Shown: positions 49,378-58,528 of the stretch, piece by piece
Layout: each line of letters begins with the position of its first letter
Position numbering within the stretch: position 1 is the stretch's first letter
From: Pseudomonadales bacterium
GTDB taxonomy: Bacteria; Pseudomonadota; Gammaproteobacteria; Pseudomonadales; Azotimanducaceae
DNA length: 64,000 nucleotides
Assembly (NCBI GenBank): GCA_041395945.1
Contig: JAWKZN010000001.1
Coordinates: forward strand, 744,001 to 808,000
Direction: 5' to 3'
Notes under the pieces: model-generated
Told to the model about the DNA's origin: nothing
What the model saw: the letters and a program-made list of their open reading frames with translations, nothing else
Databases searched by the model: none
Program-made: the position numbers and the translations under genes

Positions 49378-49707
49378 CTATCTGAGGTGTCCGGGAATCC
49401 TGGGACAGGTCACATCTCTCCCCGGTATCGTGAGCAGGTCCTGAGCGAGTGGACTGTCGCTGGCCAGACGCCAGAGTTCGAGATCGATCTGGCCAAGCTT
49501 TGCTTCGGGTTCGGTTATCTCTGTGATCGCGTTACCGAGAGAGGCAGATAGGAGCGGCGGGGCTGTGTGGAACATCAAGTGAAGACGTGAAATGATGCCA
49601 ATCGTACCGGCAGGAAGATGAACGTCGAGCTCGGCAAGCAACGCCCTGGCCAACGAAGCCGGGATGACAGATTTTGCGAGATCAATACCAATGGTCGTAG
49701 TATTCAC
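49378..49707 (-). pseudogene. IS110-family transposase remnant
   Basis: The frame starts VNTTTIGIDLAKSV, the N-terminus of an IS110-type DEDD transposase, then jumps directly into ALLAELDVHLPAGTIGIISR, ASLGNAITEITEPEAKLGQI and DLLTIPG, which belong to the middle of the enzyme. More than half the usual ~340 residues are missing, including the rest of the catalytic domain. The remaining 109 residues run to a stop at 49378. Confidence 0.82.
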
Positions 49708-50011
49708 GCGATGGACTCCTCCATGCCGATTCATGCAACTGACTATGGTATCGGCGCCTTGGCAGTGGCAGTTCATCACATCACTGAAAACCCTCTCTGA
49801 TGATGGAAGATACGAGCATTCGGACCTGAGGCTAAGCCATCGTGCGGAGCGCATCGGGAAAATGCGAATTGATCAGTTTCGTATCGCTGGAGTCGCGGAC
49901 ACTGAAGCACTACCTGTTGGGGATGATCCGCAGACCTGTTGATCAGGTGCTCGTGAACATCGACTCGATACTTGCAGATCTCTACTTGGTTCTGTTCAAG
50001 GGAGGTGCTTC

Positions 50012-51391
50012 ATGGCCTTGAAGCAGATTGGCAATCGAAAAAGTCTCGCTCTCACCGGTTTACTGGGCGGGCTTATCCTCCTTGGGCTGTTAGTGTATAG
50101 CCGCGAGGAACCGGCCCGTAGTGAGGTGGGTTCCCAGTCCCTGAGTCTAAGGGTAATCGAAGTAAAATCCATGCCGTTTGTGCTGACGGCGAAGGGCTTC
50201 GGGATAAGTCGTCCGGCACGAACCTGGCAGGCAGTGGCTAATGTGGCCGGACGAGTGGTGCAGCGTCACCCACAACTCAACAGCGGCACGCTGCTGTCGG
50301 CGGGTACGCCGCTTCTGTCACTGGATCCGAGTCGCTACGAGTTGGCGATTGCCGCTGCAGAAGCCGAGCTGGCATCGCTCGCGGCCGAGCGGGACCAGCT
50401 GACGATGGAAACACAGAATACCCGGCAGTTGTTGCAGCTTGAACGTGAGCGGCTGCAGTTGTCCGAACGCGAGCTCAACCGCATTCAACAGCTGGCCGAT
50501 ACCGATGCTGTGTCGCAGTCCCGGCTCGATGATCAGCACCGCGCAACACTTGCGCAGCGCCAGCTTGTGCAGTCTCTGGATAATCAGTTAGCGCTGTTAC
50601 CCTCGAAACAGATGTACCTGGATGGGCAAACACAACGTGCCACTACACAATTGGAACAGGCACAAGAGGACCTCGAAGATACCGTCTTCATCGCGCCATA
50701 TGACCTGAGGATCAGGGAGGTGGCGGTGGAAGAACACCAGTATGTCAGTGCCGGTCAACAGCTGTTTCTAGCCGACAACATTGAGCTGGCTGAAGTCGAA
50801 GCGCAGGTGCCCTTGGCCATGCTGCGCCGCGTTATGGCAGCTGTGTCGATACCTGTTTCAGACCAGGCCACTGCACTTGATCTCTCCCAGCGGCTGGATT
50901 TTCCAGCTATTCGCAGCGAAGTGACATTGGCCGGTTTCCCGGACGTGCGCTGGCCTGCGCGGGTCAGCAGAGTAGCCAGCGGCCTCGATCCGGGCACGCG
51001 TAGCGCGCGGATCGTGGTCACCGTCGATGAACCCTACGGCCTTGCAAGATTGCCCGAGCGGCCTGCGCTACAGCGCGATATGTATGTGCAGGTAAGCTTT
51101 GCGACCGACAGTCCGCAGCCCCTCCTGGCCGTGCCGGCATCGACTGTGCATCAGGGTGAAGTCTATCTGCTGGGAGACGATGACCGCCTGCAGCGGCGCA
51201 CGGTCACGGTGGCCTTTGAGCAACTGGGTCTGGCGGTGATCGAAGCCGGGCTGGTGGAAGGCGAAATGTTGATTGTCGACGACCTGGCGCCGGCAGTGGC
51301 GGGTGCGGTGGTCCTTCCGCAACGGGACCTGGCGCTGGAGCAGCACCTGCGGCGATTAGCGCTGGGGCTGATGCAAGGCCCAGCGCCGTGA
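50012..51391 (+). CDS. RND efflux periplasmic adaptor (MFP)
   Basis: This is the periplasmic adaptor linking an inner-membrane RND pump to an outer-membrane channel. An N-terminal anchor (LALTGLLGGLILLGLLVYS) is followed by the lipoyl half-motif VANVAGRVVQRHPQLNSG, a long coiled-coil hairpin (about residues 110-215), the second lipoyl half (DTVFIAPYDLRIREVAVEEH) and a beta-barrel domain. A strong ribosome site (GGGAGGTG) precedes the ATG. At 459 residues it is of usual size. The pump gene overlaps it by 4 bases. No TolC-like channel gene is nearby. The substrate is unknown. Confidence 0.9.
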   Translation: MALKQIGNRKSLALTGLLGGLILLGLLVYSREEPARSEVGSQSLSLRVIEVKSMPFVLTAKGFGISRPARTWQAVANVAGRVVQRHPQLNSGTLLSAGTPLLSLDPSRYELAIAAAEAELASLAAERDQLTMETQNTRQLLQLERERLQLSERELNRIQQLADTDAVSQSRLDDQHRATLAQRQLVQSLDNQLALLPSKQMYLDGQTQRATTQLEQAQEDLEDTVFIAPYDLRIREVAVEEHQYVSAGQQLFLADNIELAEVEAQVPLAMLRRVMAAVSIPVSDQATALDLSQRLDFPAIRSEVTLAGFPDVRWPARVSRVASGLDPGTRSARIVVTVDEPYGLARLPERPALQRDMYVQVSFATDSPQPLLAVPASTVHQGEVYLLGDDDRLQRRTVTVAFEQLGLAVIEAGLVEGEMLIVDDLAPAVAGAVVLPQRDLALEQHLRRLALGLMQGPAP

Positions 51392-54300
51392 TCCGCTGGT
51401 TCGCGGGCCATCCCACGGCGGCCAATCTGCTGTTGATCCTGCTGCTGGCGGCGGGTCTGTTCGCAGCTCCCGGCCTGAAGCGCGAGACCTTTCCGGATTA
51501 CCGTCCCGTCGAGGTCAGCGTCGAGGTGATCTATCGCGGTGCCAGCGCTGCCGATGTGGAAGATGCGGTATGCCGACGCCTGCACGATGCGATCAAGGGT
51601 GTGGAATTTCTCGACGAGCTGGTGTGTGTAGCTCAGGACAACCTGGCCCGTGCCAGGGCAACCATGTTATCCGGCGGCGAAGCCATCCGCTTTTTGAGTG
51701 ATATCGATACCGAGGTCAACGCCCTCACCGACTTACCCGCACGAGCGGAGCCGCCGGTAGTACGGGAGTTGCACCGCAGTGATCTGGTGGCAGCGGTAGC
51801 AGTAAGTGGTGACATGTCCCTGAACCAGCTCGAAGACTACGCGCTGCAACTCGAAGAACGCGTTATGACGCTGCCTGGCGTGGCCAAGGTCACGCTGCAG
51901 GGGCTGTCCCAGCGCCAGTGGCAGGTCGAGGTGCCGCGGGCCGTGCTGGGTCAATACGGGCTCTCGGCCAGAGACCTGGCGATGCGGCTGCGCCAGCAGA
52001 GTATCGATGTTCCGCTGGGTACGCTGGAGACCCCGGATCAGGATGTTTTGCTGCGTTTTACCGACCAGCGGCGCAGCCTGCGACAGCTGGCGAATCTCGT
52101 GGTGGTGTCCGGCACGGCTGGTGGTGAGCTCACACTGGGCGCGATTGCAAACTTGCAGGAGGTGGGGGAACAACCCGAGGCGCAGGTGTTTTTCAATGAC
52201 GAACGGGCGGTGGTGCTGGAGGTCAGCAAGACCTTGCACGACGATGCGCTGAAAGTGCTGGAGGAGCTGTCCGCACTGGTGGCAGCCGAGCGCCTGGGCC
52301 TCGATGGACGCATACAACTGACGCTGACACAGAATATGACCAGCATTGTGCGCGATAGGTTGGAGATGCTGGTAAGCAACGGTGTGGCAGGGTTGGGCCT
52401 GCTGATAGTGGTGATGGGGCTGTTCTTCCGGCCGCGCCTGGCGCTATGGGCGGTGCTCGGCTTACCGGTGGCATTCACGGGCGCATTTTTTGTCATGAGC
52501 CTGAGTGGACTGTCGCTGAATATGATCACACTGGTGGCGTTGTTGATGGCCATCGGTATCGTCATGGATGATGCGGTTGTCATTGCCGACAATATTGCCG
52601 TGCAGGCACAACAGGGTGTCTCCCCGCTGCAAGCGGTGGTGGATGGCACCCTGCAGGTTCTGCCCGGTGTCATGTCTTCTTTTCTCACCACGGTGTGGGT
52701 GTTCGCGCCACTGTCGTTTCTGGCCGGTGAACTGGGCGCTGTACTGGAAGTGTTGCCGGTAGTATTGATCGCGGCACTGTTCGCCAGTCTGATCGAAGCC
52801 TTCTGGGTTCTGCCACATCATCTCAAGGGCAGCGTAGCGTCAATGCAAAGTGCTGAGCAGTCGCGCTTTCGGCTGGCCTTTGACCGACGTTTCGATTCGT
52901 TCCGTGAAGGTGTTGGCTGGCTGGCTGATAAGTCCGTGCAGTGGCGACATGCGATGCTGGGTGGGGTGCTGGTGGTGTTGCTCGGTACTCTGGGCTTTCT
53001 TGCCGGTGGTCATATCAGCACGGAAGCGATGCCGGATCTTGATGGCGACACTCTGGAGGCGCGGCTGCTGCTGCCGCAGGGTACGCCGCTGGTGCGCACG
53101 GAGCGCGTCGCCGAACAGGTTGTCCAGGCCTTGCGGGAACTCAATGAGGCCCTCACGCCGGAGCAGCCGGATGGTGCTTCGCTGGTGGTGGCCATGCAGG
53201 TGCGGTTCAGTTACAACCCCAGCGCTCAGGAGGCCGGTGCCCATGTGGCCACTGTGATGGTGGATCTGTTGAGTGCTGAACGCCGCACCATCACGCTGGA
53301 CGAACTGACCACAGCCTGGCGGCAACAGATTGGTGACATACCTGGGCTCGCAAGCCTGATCATCCAGGAGCCGGGTTTTGGACCCGCTGGTATTCCCATC
53401 GAGGTGCGCCTGCAGGGGGTGGACCTAAATGATCTCAAGGCAGCGGCGCTGGACGTGGCCGAGCATCTGGCGGGGTACGACGCGGTATACAACATCATCG
53501 ATGACCTGCGCCCCGGCAAGCCGCAGCGCGCTTTTACACTGAAGGATGGTGCCTTCGCGCTGGGATTGACCGCTGAAACGGTGGCGTCCCAGCTGCGTGC
53601 AGCCTTCCTGGGAGATATTGCCGATACCCAGCGCATTGGTCAGCGTGATGTGGAAATACTCGTGCGCCAGGATGTGCGCGACAGATCCAGCCTGGATGAT
53701 CTTGCCGACCAGACTATTGTGTTACCCGACGGACGGCAGGTGCCGCTGGATGTCGTAGTGCAAACACATGACCAGCGGGACTGGGCGATGATCACTCGCC
53801 TGGACGGCCGCCGCACGGTGACTGTACAGGCCAATGTGGATGCTCAGGAGGCCAGTGCCCAGGCCGTTGTCAGCGCTATGCGCGCCAACTGGCTCGCCCA
53901 GTTCCAGGAGCGCCATCCGCAAGTTGCGGTCAGCTTTCAAGGCCAGGTGGCTCGTTCGGCGGAAACTGGCGGTTCGATCGTGCGCGGTCTGCTGATCGGT
54001 CTGCTGGGTGTTTATATTATTCTGTCTTTCCAGTTTCGCAGCTATGCCGAGCCGTTTATCGTCATGCTGGCCATTCCGCTGGCTTTTGTCGGTGCGGTGT
54101 GGGGGCATGTGCTGCTGGGCTGGTATATTTCCATGCCATCGTTGATTGGCGCCGCGTCATTGGCCGGCATTGTGGTAAACGATGCCATCCTGCTGATTCA
54201 GTTCATCAAGGAGCACCGCGGCAAGGGATTGAGCGCAAGCGTTGCCGCGGTGCGGGCCAGCCGAGACCGTTTGCGCGCCATTCTTATTACCTCCACTACC

Positions 54301-54492
54301 ACCATCGCCGGGTTGCTGCCACTGCTGGCAGAAACCAGTGTGCAGTCGGCCTCGATCAAACCGCTGGTTATTTCGGTGGTATTTGGCTTGCTTACCACTA
54401 CCGTGCTGGTACTGGTTGTTATTCCGGCCGTCTACGTGTTGTTTGACGATTGGGGCTGGACCCGGGTGGAGCCTGCCGAAGCGGAACATTGA
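51388..54492 (+). CDS. RND efflux pump, inner-membrane transporter
   Basis: A 1034-residue proton-driven RND pump. The N-terminus (IRWFAGHPTAANLLLILLLA) leads to the hallmark KRETFPDYRPVEVSVEVIYRG. The proton-relay helix 4 carries GIVMDDAVVIADNIAVQ with two Asp. The second half repeats the fold, with helix 10 region GAASLAGIVVNDAILLIQFI. The GTG start overlaps the adaptor stop. The type resembles the AcrB/MdtF-like subgroup that uses a long-coiled MFP; the ETFPD motif and no CusA-type Met residues argue against metal export. Confidence 0.92.
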   Translation: MIRWFAGHPTAANLLLILLLAAGLFAAPGLKRETFPDYRPVEVSVEVIYRGASAADVEDAVCRRLHDAIKGVEFLDELVCVAQDNLARARATMLSGGEAIRFLSDIDTEVNALTDLPARAEPPVVRELHRSDLVAAVAVSGDMSLNQLEDYALQLEERVMTLPGVAKVTLQGLSQRQWQVEVPRAVLGQYGLSARDLAMRLRQQSIDVPLGTLETPDQDVLLRFTDQRRSLRQLANLVVVSGTAGGELTLGAIANLQEVGEQPEAQVFFNDERAVVLEVSKTLHDDALKVLEELSALVAAERLGLDGRIQLTLTQNMTSIVRDRLEMLVSNGVAGLGLLIVVMGLFFRPRLALWAVLGLPVAFTGAFFVMSLSGLSLNMITLVALLMAIGIVMDDAVVIADNIAVQAQQGVSPLQAVVDGTLQVLPGVMSSFLTTVWVFAPLSFLAGELGAVLEVLPVVLIAALFASLIEAFWVLPHHLKGSVASMQSAEQSRFRLAFDRRFDSFREGVGWLADKSVQWRHAMLGGVLVVLLGTLGFLAGGHISTEAMPDLDGDTLEARLLLPQGTPLVRTERVAEQVVQALRELNEALTPEQPDGASLVVAMQVRFSYNPSAQEAGAHVATVMVDLLSAERRTITLDELTTAWRQQIGDIPGLASLIIQEPGFGPAGIPIEVRLQGVDLNDLKAAALDVAEHLAGYDAVYNIIDDLRPGKPQRAFTLKDGAFALGLTAETVASQLRAAFLGDIADTQRIGQRDVEILVRQDVRDRSSLDDLADQTIVLPDGRQVPLDVVVQTHDQRDWAMITRLDGRRTVTVQANVDAQEASAQAVVSAMRANWLAQFQERHPQVAVSFQGQVARSAETGGSIVRGLLIGLLGVYIILSFQFRSYAEPFIVMLAIPLAFVGAVWGHVLLGWYISMPSLIGAASLAGIVVNDAILLIQFIKEHRGKGLSASVAAVRASRDRLRAILITSTTTIAGLLPLLAETSVQSASIKPLVISVVFGLLTTTVLVLVVIPAVYVLFDDWGWTRVEPAEAEH

Positions 54493-55021
54493 ATGGGGCA
54501 AGGGCTTGCTGCGGGTCGAATTATGGCAACACGAGTGTCTATTGCTGTGGTTAGATTTATTTCTCAGAAAGTGTGTGCCAGAAAGTCAGGACATATGCCT
54601 CGTAGCAATTCTCTTTGGATCGTTCTTATCGCCCGTCAGGCCGAGCTGGAATCCCAGCGGAGTCAGGCAGCGGCGACGGTAGCCAGCGCCGAGGCAGGGG
54701 CTAAGCTGGTGCTGGCAGGCAGCGAACAGCCCCGTGCCGAAACGCGCTGAATGAGTACGACATGCTTTCGCGCCCGGATCTTGACCTGCGCCCCACCGAG
54801 ACTCAGGTGGCCGACGCCGAGAGTGCTGCATGTGAGGATGGGTGACAAAGCGCGCATCATCCCCGACACTGCCCTGCCTCCTGTGGTGCCCTTAATTGGT
54901 AGGAGGTCGTTCGCTAAAGAAGTATCAAGATCGAAGGCACCGCTTACCTAGGCAGAACTACTTATGTTGGTGGGTCGTCGGCTTCTTTACATTAGAAGTA
55001 TCTAATATAAAGGATACGATC
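54493..55021. other. Region after the RND pump, possible decayed gene
   Basis: About 530 bases. A short frame (54493-54750) includes RQAELESQRSQAAATVASAEA, which looks like a coiled coil of an adaptor or outer-membrane factor, but it has no convincing start or partner. I do not call a gene. AAAGGA before the next ATG serves the 97-residue gene downstream. Confidence 0.4.
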
Positions 55022-55315
55022 ATGTACCGACCTGCTTTCACGACGAGTATTCTGCTGATCGCCATGGGCATGGGGCTATCGAGCCTCTCGGTTGCGGCTG
55101 AGGGAACGGAGCCCTCCCGGGAACAGAACCGCGAGCAGATTCGTAAGCAAGTTCAGGATCCCAAGGGACAAACTGAGCTGGAGCGTAGTCAGGATAGGGT
55201 GCAGACCCGGGATAAACAGACCGCAAATCAGGATCAGAGTCAGCGTCAAGGCCAAGGAAAAGGTCTAGGAAAAGGCCAAGGAAAAGGAAAACGAGGCGGT
55301 CAGGGGCGAGGTTGA
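55022..55315 (+). CDS. Small exported low-complexity protein (97 aa)
   Basis: A signal peptide (MYRPAFTTSILLIAMGMGLS, cleaved near SVAA) is followed by a Gln/Arg/Glu-rich chain (SREQNREQIRKQVQDPKGQ) and a Gly/Lys-rich end (GKGLGKGQGKGKRGGQGRG). AAAGGA precedes the ATG. There is no fold that I recognise; it is probably disordered and positively charged in the periplasm or outside. The gene stands alone between the pump and the EF-hand remnant. Confidence 0.65.
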   Translation: MYRPAFTTSILLIAMGMGLSSLSVAAEGTEPSREQNREQIRKQVQDPKGQTELERSQDRVQTRDKQTANQDQSQRQGQGKGLGKGQGKGKRGGQGRG

Positions 55316-55456
55316 CGACCACCACCACTGAATACTCAGAATTAGGAAGCGTTTGATCGCCCCCTTGCCTTCAGTGGTCGCCTTCGAGGCGACAACGGAA
55401 AGCGCAGAGTTCAGTGGTGGTCTTAGATAGCGTAAGGCTGCCTGCACCGAGTTCGA

Positions 55457-55668
55457 TCAAAATGGAGACGCGATGATCGATTAAGCATAGTACCATCAGG
55501 TCCGTGGCCCAGAGAATTGCCCGCAGAGTGGGTGAAGGACGAGCGATGAAGCACCCGTCCAGCGAGTCGGAATTTTCCGACAACGATACGGATGGTGATG
55601 GAAAAGTGAGCGAGCAGGAATTTGCTGGACACCAGGGTGAGCATCTAAAAAGAACTGATCTCACCTGA
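55457..55668 (+). pseudogene. Decayed EF-hand protein
   Basis: Two calcium-loop-like stretches occur with a stop and a lost start between them: FDQNGDAMID just before TAA (about 55457-55489) and DNDTDGDGKVSEQEF (55579-55623) before a TGA at 55666. No ATG joins them in frame. The pattern suggests a small EF-hand protein that has been inactivated. Confidence 0.5.
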
Positions 55669-55669
55669 A

Positions 55670-55981
55670 ATGGACGTTCTTCTTGCAATCGATTTGGTAT
55701 CCATGCGCGCCAATGCGCATTCAGCCGCTCGGCTGCTGAAGATACTGGCTAATGAGAATCGTCTGCTACTGCTCTGCGCGCTGATTGAGGGTGAATCTTC
55801 CGTATCAGCACTGAACGAGAAGGTGAATTTGAGTCAGTCAGCATTGTCGCAACACCTGGCGCTGCTGCGCGAGGAGGGTTTGGTGACTACGCGCCGAGAT
55901 TCTCAGAACATCTACTATGCAATCGCGAATAGCAAAGCGTTACCGGTCATCCGCGCCCTGCACGATATTTATTGCACCTAG
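55670..55981 (+). CDS. ArsR-family regulator, SqrR/BigR-like cysteine pair
   Basis: A 103-residue winged-helix protein. The helix-turn-helix is SQSALSQHLALLREEGLVTT, followed by the wing RRDSQNIYYAIANS. Cys36 (RLLLLCALIEG) and Cys102 (DIYCT) are 66 residues apart, the same spacing as the two reactive cysteines of BigR/SqrR, which form a persulfide bridge when sulfide is present. There are no ArsR-type CVC arsenic ligands. No sulfide-oxidation gene lies next to it; the closest neighbours are the EF-hand remnant and a TetR gene. The sulfide role is inference. Confidence 0.85.
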   Translation: MDVLLAIDLVSMRANAHSAARLLKILANENRLLLLCALIEGESSVSALNEKVNLSQSALSQHLALLREEGLVTTRRDSQNIYYAIANSKALPVIRALHDIYCT

Positions 55982-56289
55982 CAGGAATTGACTCATTTCA
56001 TTAGCCTGTAAAGACCGGTAGGTACACTCCATCTAGCGCGACAGCTTCCTTCCTAGATCGTGATCGGTCAAAAAGGTACCTGGTCGAGCAACTCCCGTCG
56101 GATCGACCCAATAAGTCGTTCAGCCCATGGGTGCGCAAGTGGTGCACAGGGTGCGGTTTTGACGACCGTGGCTCAGAAGAATTCGTAGGTTGGCTTTGAG
56201 TCGATGAGTCAGTTTCTTCATTGTCCATGCTGATGTAGCGACACGCGAGAGTACAGTCGCTATATAGTATGTTTGCAAGGGAGAGGGAG

Positions 56290-56892
56290 CTAGGTGACGG
56301 TGCGAAAACCGCTCAGTTGTAAGAGAAGCAGCCGCTCACCTTCTTTAACAATGCTGAAGCGTCGCTCGTTCACAGACCAGCGCACCGCGAGGCCCTGGAC
56401 GAGTCCAATCAGCAGGTACGCGACATCATCAGGGTTGATGTCCAAACGAAAATTTCCTGTGTTTTGAGCCTCTACCACGCTTTTTGACAGACGTTGATGG
56501 AACTGGCCCAGCAGTTTCGCAAATGTGTTCCGCAGCCGCACGTTCTCGACTAACAGCTCCCGCGAGAACAACAAGCACGGTATTGCTGGAAATGTCTGGA
56601 TCAGGCGGAGCTGCCCGAGTACCAGGCGGCGCAGCCGCTCTTCGGGAACGTCATCCTTGCGGCGCTCGGTGCTGACCCAGCGTTTTCGCATTTGCGCGCT
56701 GATGTAGTCCGCCACCGACTCCCAAATGTCCTGTTTTTTTGGAAAGTGGCGGAAAATCCCCGCCTGCGTTAGACCCACCGCACTCGCCAGCGTGTCGGTG
56801 GTAACTCGATCGGGTCCTATTTCGTCGGCGAGTCTGAGTGCTGCGGCGACCACTTCGGCTTTGCGTTCATCGGCAGATTTTCGTACTCGCAT
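56290..56892 (-). CDS. TetR-family transcriptional regulator
   Basis: The ATG at 56892 gives MRVRKSADERKAEVVAAALR, with the HTH at about residues 28-55 (VTTDTLASAVGLTQAGIFRH, FPKKQDIWESVADYI). The C-terminal ligand domain (FPAIPCLLFSRELLVENVRL) is of the type often found beside RND and HlyD/ABC exporters. The 200 residues are normal. It is divergent from the small membrane protein at 57372. It may once have controlled the RND pair upstream or the decayed ABC exporter at 61.4 kb. Confidence 0.88.
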   Translation of the reverse strand: MRVRKSADERKAEVVAAALRLADEIGPDRVTTDTLASAVGLTQAGIFRHFPKKQDIWESVADYISAQMRKRWVSTERRKDDVPEERLRRLVLGQLRLIQTFPAIPCLLFSRELLVENVRLRNTFAKLLGQFHQRLSKSVVEAQNTGNFRLDINPDDVAYLLIGLVQGLAVRWSVNERRFSIVKEGERLLLLQLSGFRTVT

Positions 56893-57371
56893 GCAGGTTT
56901 GTCCCGTTTCTGGTAAGTATCTACGCGCTAACTTATCTTGTTGTCTGCTGTGTAGCAAGGTTACTCGTCGACTGATACCGCAGCGGTGAGAGTGCGTTAT
57001 CTATCTGTTGGTGGTAGAGCACACCGGTTATGTCGCTGCATGTCAATCAGGCTTGCTCGATGACCGGAGAACGTATTGACATGGCCTAACTTAGAACTAA
57101 TATAGTGAGCAATTAATAGCTAATTAAATATGCCGAGATCGTACCAAACTGGAGGTTGGCGCACCGATCAAAACTGTGAATACGTTGACTGACGGGCCGA
57201 GGCGATCATGGGCAGCCCGGCTGCTGCGACTGGTGGATATCCCGGTTTTGTTTCGAATCACTGCTGCAGCGCAGCAACGTCGACATGACGCAGACACATA
57301 TTCACAGAATGAGGCTCTACTCACAGAGTCTTGCCAAGCGTAATTAAGCGCGATTGAAAGAGGCTACACCG
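56893..57371. other. Divergent control region of the TetR gene
   Basis: About 480 bases. They contain the promoter at 57076-57103, an AATTA-N5-TAATT palindrome around 57111-57125, and CTAACTTA at about 56929 and 57087. A 55-codon frame from a GTG at 57176 to 57343 has a fairly coding-like product (RSWAARLLRLVDIPVLFRIT) but no near ribosome site; I leave it uncalled. Confidence 0.45.
57076..57103 (+). promoter_or_regulatory. Candidate sigma-70 promoter
   Basis: TTGACA (57076-57081) and TAATAT (57098-57103) are 16 bases apart; an alternative TATAGT is 3 bases further on. Palindromic AT-rich sequence follows at once, a plausible TetR operator. The leader to the next gene would be about 260 bases. 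Confidence 0.5.
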
Positions 57372-57785
57372 ATGGGTAAGAGAAACTTGAGTGCAGGATT
57401 TCTGTTCATAGCTGGCTTCATGGTTTACGGATTCGTTCTGATTTATCTGCGAGACTTTGCGCCCGGAAAAGAGCAATGGATTGCGGCCTATGCGATCGGC
57501 GAACATTTCGAAGCACGACTTGCGCACGTGCACGGCAACCTCTTTGCTTTCTTGAACGTTCTCGTCGGCTATCTCTTGTTAAGACTGCCGATCCAGGCTC
57601 GTGCTGCGCGTGTTATTTCGTGGCTGGCACTGACCGGCATGCTGATGCCGCTCGGTATCCTGGCGGAACTGTGGTTCGGGTTGCCCCCTATCCTGGTCAT
57701 CATCGGTGGCGCGAGTATGGTGGTGGCGGTGTCGATGTTCGGTGTCGTTATCTTGCGCAGCCCGTCCCTCGACGAACAGCCATAG
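57372..57785 (+). CDS. Small integral membrane protein (137 aa)
   Basis: The ATG at 57372 follows AGAGG. Four hydrophobic helices are visible: LSAGFLFIAGFMVYGFVLIY, GNLFAFLNVLVGYLLLRLP, VISWLALTGMLMPLGILAEL and PPILVIIGGASMVVAVSMFG. A His-containing loop (GEHFEARLAHVHGNL) lies between helix 1 and 2. I do not recognise the family. It is divergent from the TetR gene and may be its target. Confidence 0.7.
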   Translation: MGKRNLSAGFLFIAGFMVYGFVLIYLRDFAPGKEQWIAAYAIGEHFEARLAHVHGNLFAFLNVLVGYLLLRLPIQARAARVISWLALTGMLMPLGILAELWFGLPPILVIIGGASMVVAVSMFGVVILRSPSLDEQP

Positions 57786-58528
57786 GTAACAAGGAGCATT
57801 CTTAGAATGTCACTCTAGGCAGTCGTCGACGTGACAGTGAGTATTGCCGGCCGGATGGAAATGCAATGGGGTTTGTTTATCGCTGTGCACCAGGCCCTGT
57901 TTGCCGGTGCTATCTATATCGACCGGCCAATGCGCGTTCCAGGAAATCAGGGTGCGATGATGCTCTACAGCGGCTTTGCCGCCGTGAACTATCTGGTGTT
58001 GGCCAAGCAACAGGAGTTGCCCGCGGAGCGGGTGCGCTTCCGGAATCGGAAAGACTGCTCGCATCCCTTTGTTGTGGCGACAATCAAATTCTTATCCACA
58101 TGACCAAGAACTTTCAGCAGGACGCCTTTCAAACGTCGGTGGGTTGCTTTGGCATATTCATGGCCTAGCCTTTGTGCTTGTGTTGCCGCCCATCGTGTTT
58201 GATCGGTCGCGCGATAAATCGACCCCAACACTACAACAAGAAAGTTTATTAGTTGCTTGGCATCTGTTTCAAAGCATTGGCATTTTTCCTCTTGCGCGGT
58301 CTGCTTCGTTGGTCGCGACGGCTGACAAGACAGAGCGTGAGGTGGTAATCGTCGACTTTCGAGCGACGGTCAATGGTTATCTGGAAGGGTGCGCGGCATT
58401 AAAGGCTCGGGCGACACAAGTACTTAGCTCGGTGCTCCGATCTGGGTAACGATACGTAGATTCCACAGTGATGATTAGCGGGGATGATAGTTAGTGTGTA
58501 ATTACATGCTAACTAACCGGATTGAGAG
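57786..58528. other. Stretch without a supportable gene; palindrome near its end
   Basis: Two overlapping frames (57831-58103 and 58069-58449) lack ribosome sites and recognisable products, though pieces such as VVIVDFRATVNGYLEGC look coding-like, so a decayed gene is likely. At 58488-58515 TAGTTAG and CTAACTA flank the perfect palindrome TGTAATTACA, a good operator candidate for the gene at 58529. Confidence 0.45.

Noticed and set aside
54493..54750. 85-codon frame after the RND pump, considered as a TolC-type channel or adaptor fragment
   Set aside because: Only a short coiled-coil-like stretch is suggestive; the rest matches nothing and there is no proper start.
57831..58449. Two overlapping frames of 90 and 126 codons
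   Set aside because: No ribosome sites and no recognisable product. Possibly a decayed gene, but not supportable as a CDS.
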